A stretch of DNA of 64,000 nucleotides, from positions 1-64,000 of the forward strand of contig CAWBRT010000014.1 in the NCBI GenBank assembly GCA_963791145.1, given 5' to 3'. The notes beneath the pieces are model-generated. The model was not told the origin of the DNA, did not search any database, and worked only from the letters and a program-made list of their open reading frames with translations. The position numbers were made by a program, and so were the translations under genes. Position 1 is the stretch's first letter. Each line of letters opens with the position of its first letter. Origin of the DNA: CAWBRT01 sp963791145 (GTDB lineage: Bacteria > Acidobacteriota > Terriglobia > Terriglobales > Acidobacteriaceae). Shown piece by piece: positions 54,192 through 63,178 of the stretch.

Positions 54192-54494
54192 GATTTTCCT
54201 CCGTGAGTTTGCGATTCTCTCCAAAGGGTCTGCTTATCCCCCGGAAAAATCAATCACATTGTTTGGAATGGCGGACACAAATCTTCCAATTCGTTGAATG
54301 TCGGTGGATTTTCGAAATGGTGCTGGGGACTGTCTGGCAAGGCGCTTTATTGAGTGGAACCGTGGGTTGTCGCAGGCCTCATTACTAGACCGCATGGTGG
54401 TTCTCTGACGCAACCCGAAAAGAACAGGAGTCTCGGAACCAGTGTCTCTCACTAAATCCGGAAACTCCGGCGCACCGTTACTCACAAATCGCCA

Positions 54495-54743
54495 CTATTT
54501 CGCTACATGGTGGATGCCTGAATAACTCGTGCTGGCCACCTGCCCACCGTGACTCAGCCCAGAATACAGACCTTCAATCTCGCTCCGTGCCGCAATCTCA
54601 GCCAATTCCTGTGTCAGGGCATGGCCCCACGATACTAATTCGTCGGGATTGTGCTCCGAACAGATCATCCAGTGGTACCGCCTTCCTTTGCGACAAGGCT
54701 CCCTCTGAAAGGAAACGACGTATCGGTCAACGCTGTGATTCAC
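54495..54743 (-). CDS. Small hypothetical protein
   Basis: 82 residues. Aromatic-rich core RRYHWMICSEHNPDELVSWGHALTQELAEIAARSEIEGL has the look of a conserved small domain. No named family recognised and no clear ribosome site. It is co-directional with its neighbours but separated by over 300 bases from the upstream one. Confidence 0.5.
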   Translation of the reverse strand: MNHSVDRYVVSFQREPCRKGRRYHWMICSEHNPDELVSWGHALTQELAEIAARSEIEGLYSGLSHGGQVASTSYSGIHHVAK

Positions 54744-54789
54744 TCCACACTTCCTATTCTGTGGAACGCCGTGCAGTCGCCATCGAGGG

Positions 54790-54969
54790 CTATCGAGGCT
54801 TATTGGGCATCAATGTCGAAAAGGCCAAGCAATCGGAGGGCGGCTTCGGCTTGCACTCGTGGCTTAGATAGTGCTCGGCATCGCGGCACATTAATTGGCA
54901 CTTGTGACAACGAATCGGACCTTTGACCTTAGACGTTTCGTCGGCACGCTTGAGTTTTGAGTTAGTCAT
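54790..54969 (-). CDS. Small C2HC zinc-finger-like protein
   Basis: 59 residues from ATG 54969. CHKCQLMCRDAEHYLSHEC gives a Cys-Cys-His-Cys arrangement compatible with one zinc. Basic N-terminus (MTNSKLKRADETSK). The longer frame to 54996 would begin upstream of a TATAAT box, so the shorter start is preferred. Function unknown. Confidence 0.45.
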   Translation of the reverse strand: MTNSKLKRADETSKVKGPIRCHKCQLMCRDAEHYLSHECKPKPPSDCLAFSTLMPNKPR

Positions 54970-54987
54970 CGCAAGCACTAACTTTAA

Positions 54988-54993
54988 ATTATA
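54988..54993 (-). promoter_or_regulatory. Candidate -10 box (TATAAT) for the zinc-finger gene
   Basis: The minus strand reads TATAAT about 20 bases before the ATG at 54969, in an AT-rich stretch. No good -35 at the right distance (TTGTGA is only 11 bases away). Confidence 0.3.
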
Positions 54994-55214
54994 CATCAGT
55001 TAACTCACAAACCATTTTCGGCACATTACGAAGTATGGAGGTCGCGAAACGAAGTTTGCACTCTCCCGGCACGTTGCTCGCAGGTGTGTTAGTCTTGAGA
55101 TGCGTTTGAATGTCTCTTTTTTTCGACCCGCCTTAGGCATCGGCGACTTTTACACCCTGCCTCACTCGTCCGAGAAACACTGACAATTAAATAGCCGAAC
55201 TTGCTGAGGCGAAT

Positions 55215-55517
55215 ATGAAAAATATCTACGTCGGAAATCTGGACTTCCGCAGCACGGAAGCAGAACTGCGAACATCATTCGAGGTATATGGACAGGTCGA
55301 TAGGGTCAACATGGTGACAGACAAAGACACCGGCCAGCAACGCGGCTTCGCCTTTGTTGAAATGACCAATGATGCGGAAGGCGAAAAAGCAATCGCTGGA
55401 CTGAACGGCAGCCAGATGGAAGGGCGCACCCTCAACGTAAATGAGGCACGTCCAAAGACCCAGCGTACCCCGTTCGGTGGAGGGCGTGGTCAAAGCGGCG
55501 GCAGAGGTCGCTACTGA
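55215..55517 (+). CDS. RRM-domain RNA-binding protein with Gly/Arg-rich tail
   Basis: 100 residues. RRM with RNP2 IYVGNL and RNP1 RGFAFVEM, then a C-terminal FGGGRGQSGGRGRY tail like those of cyanobacterial Rbp proteins, which bind RNA and are often cold-induced. GAGGCG before the ATG. The 245-base upstream gap has no gene and could hold a long regulatory leader. A third RRM gene within 3.4 kb. Confidence 0.92.
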   Translation: MKNIYVGNLDFRSTEAELRTSFEVYGQVDRVNMVTDKDTGQQRGFAFVEMTNDAEGEKAIAGLNGSQMEGRTLNVNEARPKTQRTPFGGGRGQSGGRGRY

Positions 55518-55574
55518 CAACTGTAATCGGAGAGTTGTCGTCGCGAGTCGCGCCGACCACAGGGGGAGCCAGCT

Positions 55575-55823
55575 ATGCGTTCAAATATTATTATCAAGAA
55601 CTTAGATACGGGACAGAACCGTTTCGAGCTTTGTCACCAAGTTTTTAAGGCGATACGTAAGTTGCATTACCCCGGCGATCGCGTTCAGGATACGGCCACC
55701 GATGTACTACAGCGGATGGCTGGTGCAGAGCGGCAAGAAGTTTCAATTGTGGCAGAGAACGCGAACGAAGCGGTGATTGAGCCTCGGGGAGGAGCACCTC
55801 AGCCAGAGCCGTTGACTGCTTGA
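55575..55823 (+). CDS. Small hypothetical protein
   Basis: 82 residues from ATG 55575 behind GGGGGAG. Well-formed helical sequence (FELCHQVFKAIRKLHYPGDRVQDTATDVLQRMAG) with an acidic end. Lies 57 bases after the RRM gene on the same strand, so possibly co-transcribed. No family recognised. Its 3' end overlaps the tail of the opposite-strand response regulator fragment. Confidence 0.55.
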   Translation: MRSNIIIKNLDTGQNRFELCHQVFKAIRKLHYPGDRVQDTATDVLQRMAGAERQEVSIVAENANEAVIEPRGGAPQPEPLTA

Positions 55824-56181
55824 CGGCGGTGCGAACGGCGATCGCCTGGGCGGACTCGGCGGGGGTGGCAGCCTCATCGACGTAGCCTTTGGCGCCAGCG
55901 ATGAGTGCTTTTAGCATGGTCTCGTCGTCTGCGCCAATGCCCGTGACTAGAATTCGCAGATCGGGCCTTGTAGCCTTTAACCCTGCCATCAAATAGAACA
56001 AGTTCTGCGAACCACGGCTACCCAGAAGAATTAGGTCGATGTCACTTCTCGTAGTGATTTCGACTGCGGTCGCCGGATGAAGCTCTAATTCAGGTTCAGA
56101 ATCGAACAGTGCGCGAAAGCAAAACTGAAAATCCTTCTCTATAACCCCGACAACGGCGTCACGCAGAACTTCATGCCGCAT
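55645..56181 (-). pseudogene. Response-regulator receiver domain fragment lacking the phospho-Asp
   Basis: Reads as a REC domain: EKDFQFCFRALFDSEPELE, DIDLILLGSRGSQNLF, LRILVTGIGADD, GAKGYVDEAATPAESAQAI. The conserved Thr and Lys are present, but the phosphoacceptor position (LLD in family members) is LLG. A C-terminal HTH is absent; the frame runs on into antisense of the neighbouring small gene. The 5' end overlaps the radical SAM gene, with no credible start of its own, so it looks truncated on both sides. Confidence 0.6.
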
Positions 56182-57718
56182 CTCTGGATGTTTCTGCTGC
56201 AGGCGCTCACGCCCTCCGGCCATGAAGTCGTTCTGATCGATGGCAATACACGCCCCATGAGTGACGCCGATCTGGTCCAGTTCGTTATCGACGAACGGAT
56301 CGGACTGGTCGGGATCGGGGCGATGACCCGCATGATCGCCAAAGCCTACCGTGTGGCGGATGCGATCCGTGCCGCCGGTATCCCGGTTGTCATGGGCGGA
56401 CCGCATGTAACCGAAGTTCCCGAGGAAGCGCTCGGGCGCAATGGCGGAGCGCGTCATGCCGACGCGCTGGCCTTGGGCGAGGCGGATGACACATGGCCGC
56501 TGATCGTGGAAGATGCGGCTCGCGGCCAGCTCAAGGAGATCTACACTGCGACTGATCGCATCCGGGAAGGAGCGCAAGCCTACCTTGCAGGATTACCCGG
56601 CGATTCCCTGGGATTCTCTCGACCTGCGGCAGTTCAATCGAATTCCCGGCTTTGCTCGTTCCGTCATGCGGCGACTGGGGCTCGCATGGGAGACATTTCA
56701 CATTATTCCCATCGAATCCGGACGCGGCTGTCCGTATGGATGCGAGTTCTGCACCGTCACCGGGTTCTTTGGCGATTCGATCCGCTTCCGGTCAAACCAG
56801 AACGTCGTCAGCGAAATGCTTCGGCTAAAACAGCGCGCCCATAACAGCAACGGCAAGGTCGCTGTATTCTTCGTTGATGACAATTTCGCCATCAATTTGA
56901 AGCGCACCAAAGCCCTTCTGCGCGACATCATTGCCGCTGGAGCCGAGCTTGCGTGGGTGGCGCAAATCAGCGCCAACCTGCTGCGGGACGAGGAGCTGCT
57001 GGACTTGATCGCAGCTTCAGGCGGGAAGTGGATCTTCATTGGCGTGGAGTCGCTCGATCCCGCCAATCTGGCCAGCGTCAAAAAGGGTTTCAATAAGCCG
57101 GCGGAATATGCGGGCGTGCTCCAGGCGCTGGCACGGCGCAACGTCTATGCGATAACGTCATTTATCTTCGGACTGGATCACGATACGCCTGGCGTGGCCG
57201 AGCGCACGCTGGCCCAGATCCGCGAATGGCCGCCGGTTCTGCCCGTTTTCGGGCAAATCACTCCATATCCCGCAACTCCTTTGTACACCCGTTTAGAGAA
57301 AGAGGGACGGCTGACGCGGCCGAAACACTGGCTTGAGTTTGCGCCGTTTCATATGGCGCACACACCTCTGAAGATCACCATACCGGAGGTGCAGGATGAG
57401 ATGCGACGCGCCTGGACAAACGCATACAGTCCTGCCGCGACCGAGAGAGCGCTGGATTCGATCGCGAATGAGCCGGTGCCCTACAAAATCAGCCACCTGC
57501 TTTCCCGGCTCTGCTTCCGTGGAATCTATTTCCCGCGAAAGGGAGCTTGGCAATGGTTAAAGCTAATCGTCCAAAACCGAGGGTCGGTGTGGCGCATAGT
57601 AAGGGACTCGTTTACGCAATGGCACGGGACTTACGACCGGGAACGAATGCAAGATTTCAATCGTCCACGAAGCGCTGTTCACATCGGGCCGCCCGAGCCA
57701 GATGCGGGATCGGACTGA
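56125..57718 (+). pseudogene. B12-binding-type radical SAM protein (frameshifted, start codon altered)
   Basis: The N-terminal cobalamin-binding-like domain reads KILLYNPDNGVTQNFMPHLWM, LIDGNTRPMSDADL and VVMGGPHVTEVPEEAL. The radical SAM core has GRGCPYGCEFC (CxxxCxxC for [4Fe-4S]), VFFVDDNFAIN and GVESLDPANLASVKKGFNK. The first half is in one frame up to about 56550 (KEIYTATD); the second half starts one frame over (GKERKPTLQDYPAIPWDSLDL), implying one inserted base. In frame, no ATG precedes KILLYN; CTG sits where ATG is expected. ATG 56173 is the first usable start. DxHxxG is absent, so B12 may be bound base-on or not at all. Confidence 0.8.
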
Positions 57719-58344
57719 ATTCGGCGCCGCTCTTTTGGGCGCTGCTCGTCGGGCAGAGCATAGCGGGCCGAGGGGAAATGCCTGAGCCGCCTCGCAGCTC
57801 AATGATTGATCGATCTCCTATCGCCGCCACCTCGCCGGCGATCCTGCGACCGCATCCGGCTTCATCGGCAAATCGGTCTAATTGAGCCTCTTCTGTTTAA
57901 CTGTCCCGGATTACGCAACTATTCGATAGTTCCGCTAAGAATCTCAAGGTCACATCTCGTCAGAACACCCGCCAATCTCATACGAGGGCAGAAGTGAAAC
58001 GGTGGGGCGAGATATTCCTTCAGATATTGAGCCCCTGCTGGCAGTGCTGGATACTGACGACGAGGGCTATGTTTCCCTTCGCGAAAGCCGCCTGACAAGA
58101 GTGAGTCAAGAAACGACTGACGATTGACAAAGGCCTACCATAAGTCCTATTCCTTTTTTATTGCGAAATGCAGAACGAATTGCTGAAACGCAAATGCAGT
58201 GCAGAGATGTGCTTACCACTGAAGACCACTTCCGGCGGCGTTGGGAATTGAGGCGAACGGATTGCTGAGTTTCTCGAGGCAGATACCATCGAACGCGCCT
58301 TTGGAAAAATCTTCATTAACGAGCGTCTAAAGAGATATATTTCG
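57719..58344. other. 626-base intergenic region with an EF-hand-like micro-ORF
   Basis: No convincing gene. A frame at 58002-58127 (41 residues, GTG start) holds DTDDEGYVSLRE, which satisfies a 12-residue EF-hand loop pattern, but it lacks other support. Other open frames are antisense or non-coding in character. Confidence 0.3.
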
Positions 58345-60427
58345 GTGGACGAAGTGGGGCCTCGACAAGACCATCCAATCGGGGTGGTCTCCGCGAGTGG
58401 GGCGCCTACCGAGCTTGCGGACGGTGACAATTGTTGGGAGCAAGGATGGGATTCCCCGCTGGTGGGCAGAAGAGAAGCGTCGATATTGTTCATTACTCCT
58501 TCCCTGGGAACAGAGAGCTTCACCAGGGAGGATATTTTTCGCAGCTATCTCAGTACCGGAGCGCTGGCGTCGGCCTTGCGCGACCGGAAGTTCGTGGCAA
58601 GCTTTGCTGCGCTGCTCAATGGGGATCTCGGCGAAGATTGGTTGCTCGAATTCGAGATTCGCTCAGCCTTGCTTTCGCGGAAACCTCGCAATCAATCGCC
58701 GCACCGGTATCTGGAAGAGCTGCTGTTGCAGGCGAAGTCGCTACCCGACCTGGTATGCGTCACCTCGACCAGCGCTCAACTGGACGAAGCACAGGAAGTG
58801 GCGGCAGCCGCGGCGGTCCTGGCACCGGAAAGCTTGCGGGTCATCGGCGGAGCGCACGTTTCGGTATTGCCGGAGGATTTTCTACGACAGTCTGATTTTC
58901 ACGTCGCCTGCATCGGCGAGGGCGTGGAAACCCTCCTGGACCTGGCTATCTGCTTCGCTCGCAGCGGAAGCTCGAATCTCGCGCGGATTTGCGGCATCGC
59001 TTACAAGGATACAAACGGAGCGATACGCCAGACCAGGCCGCGACAGCACCTGCTTACGCTCGACGATTACCCGTTTCCGTCGAACAGCCTCGACCTTTTC
59101 ACCCCTGACATTGACGACCGCGAACAGAACGGGCGCGATCTGGTGTACATTCTGGCAGGTTTCGGGTGTCCGTATCGCTGCTCGTTTTGCGCGCAACATG
59201 CCATTCACCAGGGACGGATCCGCGAGCGCAGCGCCGACAGCATCTTCGCCGAAGTACGGAAGCTCCATGCCAGAGGCTTTCGGCGATTCGCGCTGGTGCA
59301 GGAGACCTTTCTCAACGGGCGGGCGCGGGTCGAACGTTTCTGCGATCTGATCAACGCCTCGGGTCTGCCCATCGAATGGACGGCCGAAGCGCGGGCCGAC
59401 CAGGTTGACGAACCTCTACTGCGAAAGATGCGCATGGCCGGCTTGCGGTTCATTCAGATTGGAGTTGAATCGGGTGATTCCGAGCTGCTCAAGTCGATCG
59501 ACAAGAAGGTCAACCTCCCGCGGGTCCGCCAGTTGCGCGACCTGTGCGCCGATCTGAAGATTGATACCGCCTATTACTTTCTGGTCGGTCTTCCCCGTCA
59601 GGATTGGCAAAGTATCCTGCGCTCGGCGGTGTTTCTGCGCGATTACCCGCCCCTGAATCGCATCACCTCTCACGTTTCCGTCTCCGTCGCCATCCCATAT
59701 CCGGGAACCAGAATTGCCGAGCAGCAATCGGTGCGACTGCTGCGCTCTGCCGGTTCCTGCAGTTGGCCCTGGCGAGGACACGCGGTATCGGTCGATGAAC
59801 GTGGCGCGCTGCTTGGGGAGAATTGCACGGAGACGGACGCCATGGTCTCCGAAGAGATTCTGGAATCGGCGGTGTATCTGGACGATTTCGGATATTTTCT
59901 GCTGCAGAAACTTTACGGAAGCGAACTGGCGCCGGAGGACCGCATGCGGGCAGGCGAATACGCAGCGTGCATTCTGGCGCAAATCGAACGCAGGACGATG
60001 CGCGACCTGGTGCTGCGAGCTCAACCAGAGCTGAGCCCGGAAGATTACCATAGACGGCGCGCCGAACTGATCGAGCGCGAGGGCGACGACGAGGCGTTGT
60101 TGGGGAATGCGCTCCATGCGCCGATCAGTCCTCCAACGACCGATTTCCTTTGCCAGGTCCGTTTCGAAAACGGTTGGCAGACGATGAATCGTCTGCCTCC
60201 AGCCGTTCGGCGCAAATGGATGAGACTCTGTGCGCACGCATGGGACTCCATGGGACGAGCCTGCAGCCGACTACATTTTGCTCAAGACGGCGAGGGCACG
60301 GGAGAAAAGCTGGCGCAAAGTCTGGACTCCTCTGGAGAAGGTGCTCCGGAGCTTGTCCCCTGTCGTGGCGGCCTGGCCGCCTGCGGCTTTGAGTTTCGAG
60401 TTGACCAGTCAGGCCGGAGACTCCTGA
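58345..60427 (+). CDS. B12-type radical SAM protein (C-terminal frameshift)
   Basis: About 690 residues. N-terminal B12-binding-like region: DLVCVTSTSAQLDEAQEVAAAA and VIGGAHVSVLPEDF. Radical SAM core: GFGCPYRCSFCAQ, TAEARADQVDEPLL, GLRFIQIGVESGDSELLKSIDKKV, YYFLVGLPRQ. The frame as read ends at 60441, but after about base 60250 its sequence is unnatural. One frame over, WDEPAADYILLKTARAREK and RKVWTPLEKVLRSLSPVV give a plausible helical end stopping at 60427. One extra base near 60250 explains this. The GTG start at 58345 is uncertain; similarity begins around residue 45. Substrate unknown. Confidence 0.75.
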
Positions 60428-60665
60428 TCGGCTGGATCTAAGGTACCGCGCTGCACGGCAAAGGCTTAGCTGTCATCGTCCTGGAGAGCGGCCTGCCTGT
60501 TCTGGCGTAGTTGCGTTGCGTAGTGTGTGCTAGTTTGCCAAGAACTCAAATTAAGACACTGCGCTCGGCGTTTTTTTCTTTTCTTCTGACGACAAATCGA
60601 ATATAAAATGAAGTTCCTGTAATAACGTAATAATGTACTGACATATGCAAGTCAGGGGAATCAGC

Positions 60666-61943
60666 ATGCCCCAGGGCGGCGCAGTACGGACTGTCTTGAT
60701 CATCGTCACGCTTGACACAAAGGGCGAAGAGGCCAAATACCTGCGGCAGAGAATTGTCGAAGAGGGCCTCAACGTCCTGATCATGGACAGCAGCATCCTT
60801 GGCGAGCCTAAAGGCCTGATGCCCGACATTCCCGCCTCGGAGATTGCGCGCGCTGGCGGCTTCACCCGGGAGCAGTTGCGGCAGAAGGGCTCTCGCGGCG
60901 CATGCGTCGATGAAATGATCAAGGGCGTGCGCGCCATGGTCGACAAGCTGTATCAGGCAGGCCGGATTCATGGTGTTATTTCTCTTGGAGGCGGCGTAGG
61001 CGGCATCATGGCCGCTAACGCCATGCAGGTGCTGCCGCCCGGTTTTCCCAAGCTGCTGGTCACGCCGTTGGCCAGCGGCCCGCGCCCCTTTGCTCCCTTT
61101 GTAGGTATCCGCGACCTCACCATGATGCATTCGCTGATCGACATCTCCGGCATCAACGAGATCAGCCGCATCATCTTCGATAATGCTGCCGGCGCTATCG
61201 CCGGCATGGTCCGCCGCTACCGTCCTATGGAGGTCAAGGGGGAGAACCTCGTGGCGACCACGATGCTGGGGACGACCGACCAGGCCATGAAATTCCTGGC
61301 GCCCAAGCTGAAAGAGGCCGGATACGAGGTCATCATTTTTCACTCCAGCGGAACCGGCGGGCAGGTGATGGAGGACATGATCGCCCGCGGCTTTTTCTGC
61401 GGCGTGGTCGACCTGTCTCCCAACGAAGTCACCGACAACGTGATCAAGGGAGGGCACCACGATGCCGGTCCCACGCGGCTCGAGGCGGCGGGGAAGCTCG
61501 GCATTCCGCAGGTCATCGCGATGGGCTGCTGCGATTTCTTTGGGCAGGGACCGCGCGAGACGATTCCCGAAAAATGGCGGAACCGTAAGATGTACTACCA
61601 CAACCCGGCATTTACCCTGATTCGGCCCAGCGCGGAGGAGATGCGTCAGATCGGGGAGACGTTCGTGCGGAAACTCAATGCAGCCAAGGGACCTGTGCGA
61701 GTCGTACTGCCTCTGCGCGGAATGAGTATCTCAGGTCTCGCCGGTGGCAGTACCCACGATCCCGAAGGCGACCTTGCGCTGTTTGAAGCGATGAAGAAAG
61801 GCTTGCGGCCCGAAATTCCCGTCATCGAAGTCGATGCCCACGTCAATGAAGAGCGCTTTGTGGATCGAGTAGTGGAGGCGTTCTTGGAAATCATGAAGCC
61901 AAGCCCGGCATCCGCGCTGGCAGGCCGGGGTTCATCGGAGTGA
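60666..61943 (+). CDS. UPF0261 / Tm-1-like ATP-binding domain protein
   Basis: 425 residues. N-terminal Tm-1-like domain with IIVTLDTKGEEAKYLR and a glycine loop VISLGGGVGGIMAANAM; C-terminal domain with GTTDQAMKFLAPKLKEAGYEVIIFHSSGTGGQVMED and LPLRGMSISGLAGG. The plant relative Tm-1 binds ATP and inhibits tobamovirus replication; bacterial members have unknown function and often sit beside PEP-hydrolase-like or catabolic genes. Start ATG 60666 follows AGGGGA; 60645 is an alternative. Followed after 123 bases by a creatininase-family gene. Confidence 0.9.
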   Translation: MPQGGAVRTVLIIVTLDTKGEEAKYLRQRIVEEGLNVLIMDSSILGEPKGLMPDIPASEIARAGGFTREQLRQKGSRGACVDEMIKGVRAMVDKLYQAGRIHGVISLGGGVGGIMAANAMQVLPPGFPKLLVTPLASGPRPFAPFVGIRDLTMMHSLIDISGINEISRIIFDNAAGAIAGMVRRYRPMEVKGENLVATTMLGTTDQAMKFLAPKLKEAGYEVIIFHSSGTGGQVMEDMIARGFFCGVVDLSPNEVTDNVIKGGHHDAGPTRLEAAGKLGIPQVIAMGCCDFFGQGPRETIPEKWRNRKMYYHNPAFTLIRPSAEEMRQIGETFVRKLNAAKGPVRVVLPLRGMSISGLAGGSTHDPEGDLALFEAMKKGLRPEIPVIEVDAHVNEERFVDRVVEAFLEIMKPSPASALAGRGSSE

Positions 61944-62066
61944 TCATCAGTTTTTGCTCTAATCGCCCCAGGAGTGTAGTGGTAACGGTTTGACAATCTG
62001 TCTCGCAGGTAAGCGGCGTGCTGCGCCGGCCTGCGGGCACGAACACAGCCAAAGGAGGCTGCAATC

Positions 62067-62930
62067 ATGAAGTTGGATCTTCCGACCTGGAACATGGGCT
62101 ACCTGACGTACCCGGACATCCAGGAATACTTGAAGCACAAGGATATCGTCATGGTGCCGGTCGCCAGCATGGAGCAGCACTCATATCACTGCCCGTTGCT
62201 GACCGATAGCATTCACTGCGAAGACATCACCAGAATCGCGGGCGAGTACGCGCAGGTGCTCTACATGCCTCAGCTCTGGGTCGGCTACAGCCCGCACCAT
62301 ATGGGCCCCCCGGGAATGGGTCTGGGAACCATCACCGTGCGCGCGGAAACCTGGCGCAACATGATGTACGACATCTGCCGAAGCCTCATTCACCACGGCT
62401 TCAAAAAGCTGATGCTGGTGGTTGGGCACGCCTCCAACATGAAGATCATTGACCCCCTCATGCGCAGCCTCAAGTACGATACCGGCGCGCTGATCGGCAT
62501 TTGCAAGCCATGGGCCGAAAATTACATGGGCCTGGTAGCGGACATCCTGGAAGGTCCGCCTGAAGAGACTCCCGGCTGGCATGCGGGCGAGTTGGAAACT
62601 TCACAGATTCTGGGCATCAACGAAAAATGGGTGCGCATGGACCGGGCTACCAAGAGTTCGGCCACAAAAACTCCGCCATTCCTGCCCAAATCGTTTGTCA
62701 AGACGGACGGCACGCCGAGCGTGGAGTTCGAAGGCTACCAGTACTTCGTATTCCCGATGGAGCACCGCGAGTTTTCCGATACCGGTTTGATCGGCAACCC
62801 GCATCGCGCCACCGCGGAAAAAGGTCGAGAAGCCAATAAGCGGTTTGGCGAGCACCTCGGCCGCGCCTTGATGGAACTGGAGAAGATGAAGGTCGAGATC
62901 CGCAATCAGGAGTTCGTGCAACGCGTCTGA
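62067..62930 (+). CDS. Creatininase-family amidohydrolase
   Basis: 287 residues. Metal-binding blocks: ASMEQHSYHCPLLTDS (Glu, His, Asp), GFKKLMLVVGHASN (His) and the C-terminal GWHAGELETS (Glu). Members open cyclic amides (creatinine) or hydrolyse formamides in riboflavin/F420 or mycofactocin pathways. AGGAGG precedes the ATG. Same strand as the UPF0261 gene; together they may act on an unidentified cyclic or amide substrate. Substrate not assignable. Confidence 0.9.
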   Translation: MKLDLPTWNMGYLTYPDIQEYLKHKDIVMVPVASMEQHSYHCPLLTDSIHCEDITRIAGEYAQVLYMPQLWVGYSPHHMGPPGMGLGTITVRAETWRNMMYDICRSLIHHGFKKLMLVVGHASNMKIIDPLMRSLKYDTGALIGICKPWAENYMGLVADILEGPPEETPGWHAGELETSQILGINEKWVRMDRATKSSATKTPPFLPKSFVKTDGTPSVEFEGYQYFVFPMEHREFSDTGLIGNPHRATAEKGREANKRFGEHLGRALMELEKMKVEIRNQEFVQRV

Positions 62931-63178
62931 GTGGTTTTACAATTGGCCATCGCAGCGGATGCTGCACGGTGAGAGCAGCCGGGGAGCGGGGCCGTTCGGG
63001 GTGCATCTTGAGCATCCACGGTCTGCTCTCCTGCCCGCTACCGGAGCGGTGCGCCGTTGTGTGGCCTTCAGGAATGCGTGTATGGCTGACCGTATCCACA
63101 TGCCGGTTCTCCAGGGCGCTGAAAGAGATCTAAGCCATAGTGCCCGAGCAAGAGAACGGCTAGCATGAAAGGATGACT

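Noticed and set aside
54234..54485. 83-residue minus-strand open frame
   Set aside because: No ribosome site and no recognisable domain; not enough support to call.
60546..61601. 351-residue minus-strand open frame opposite the UPF0261 gene
   Set aside because: Shadow frame; the plus strand has family motifs and a ribosome site.
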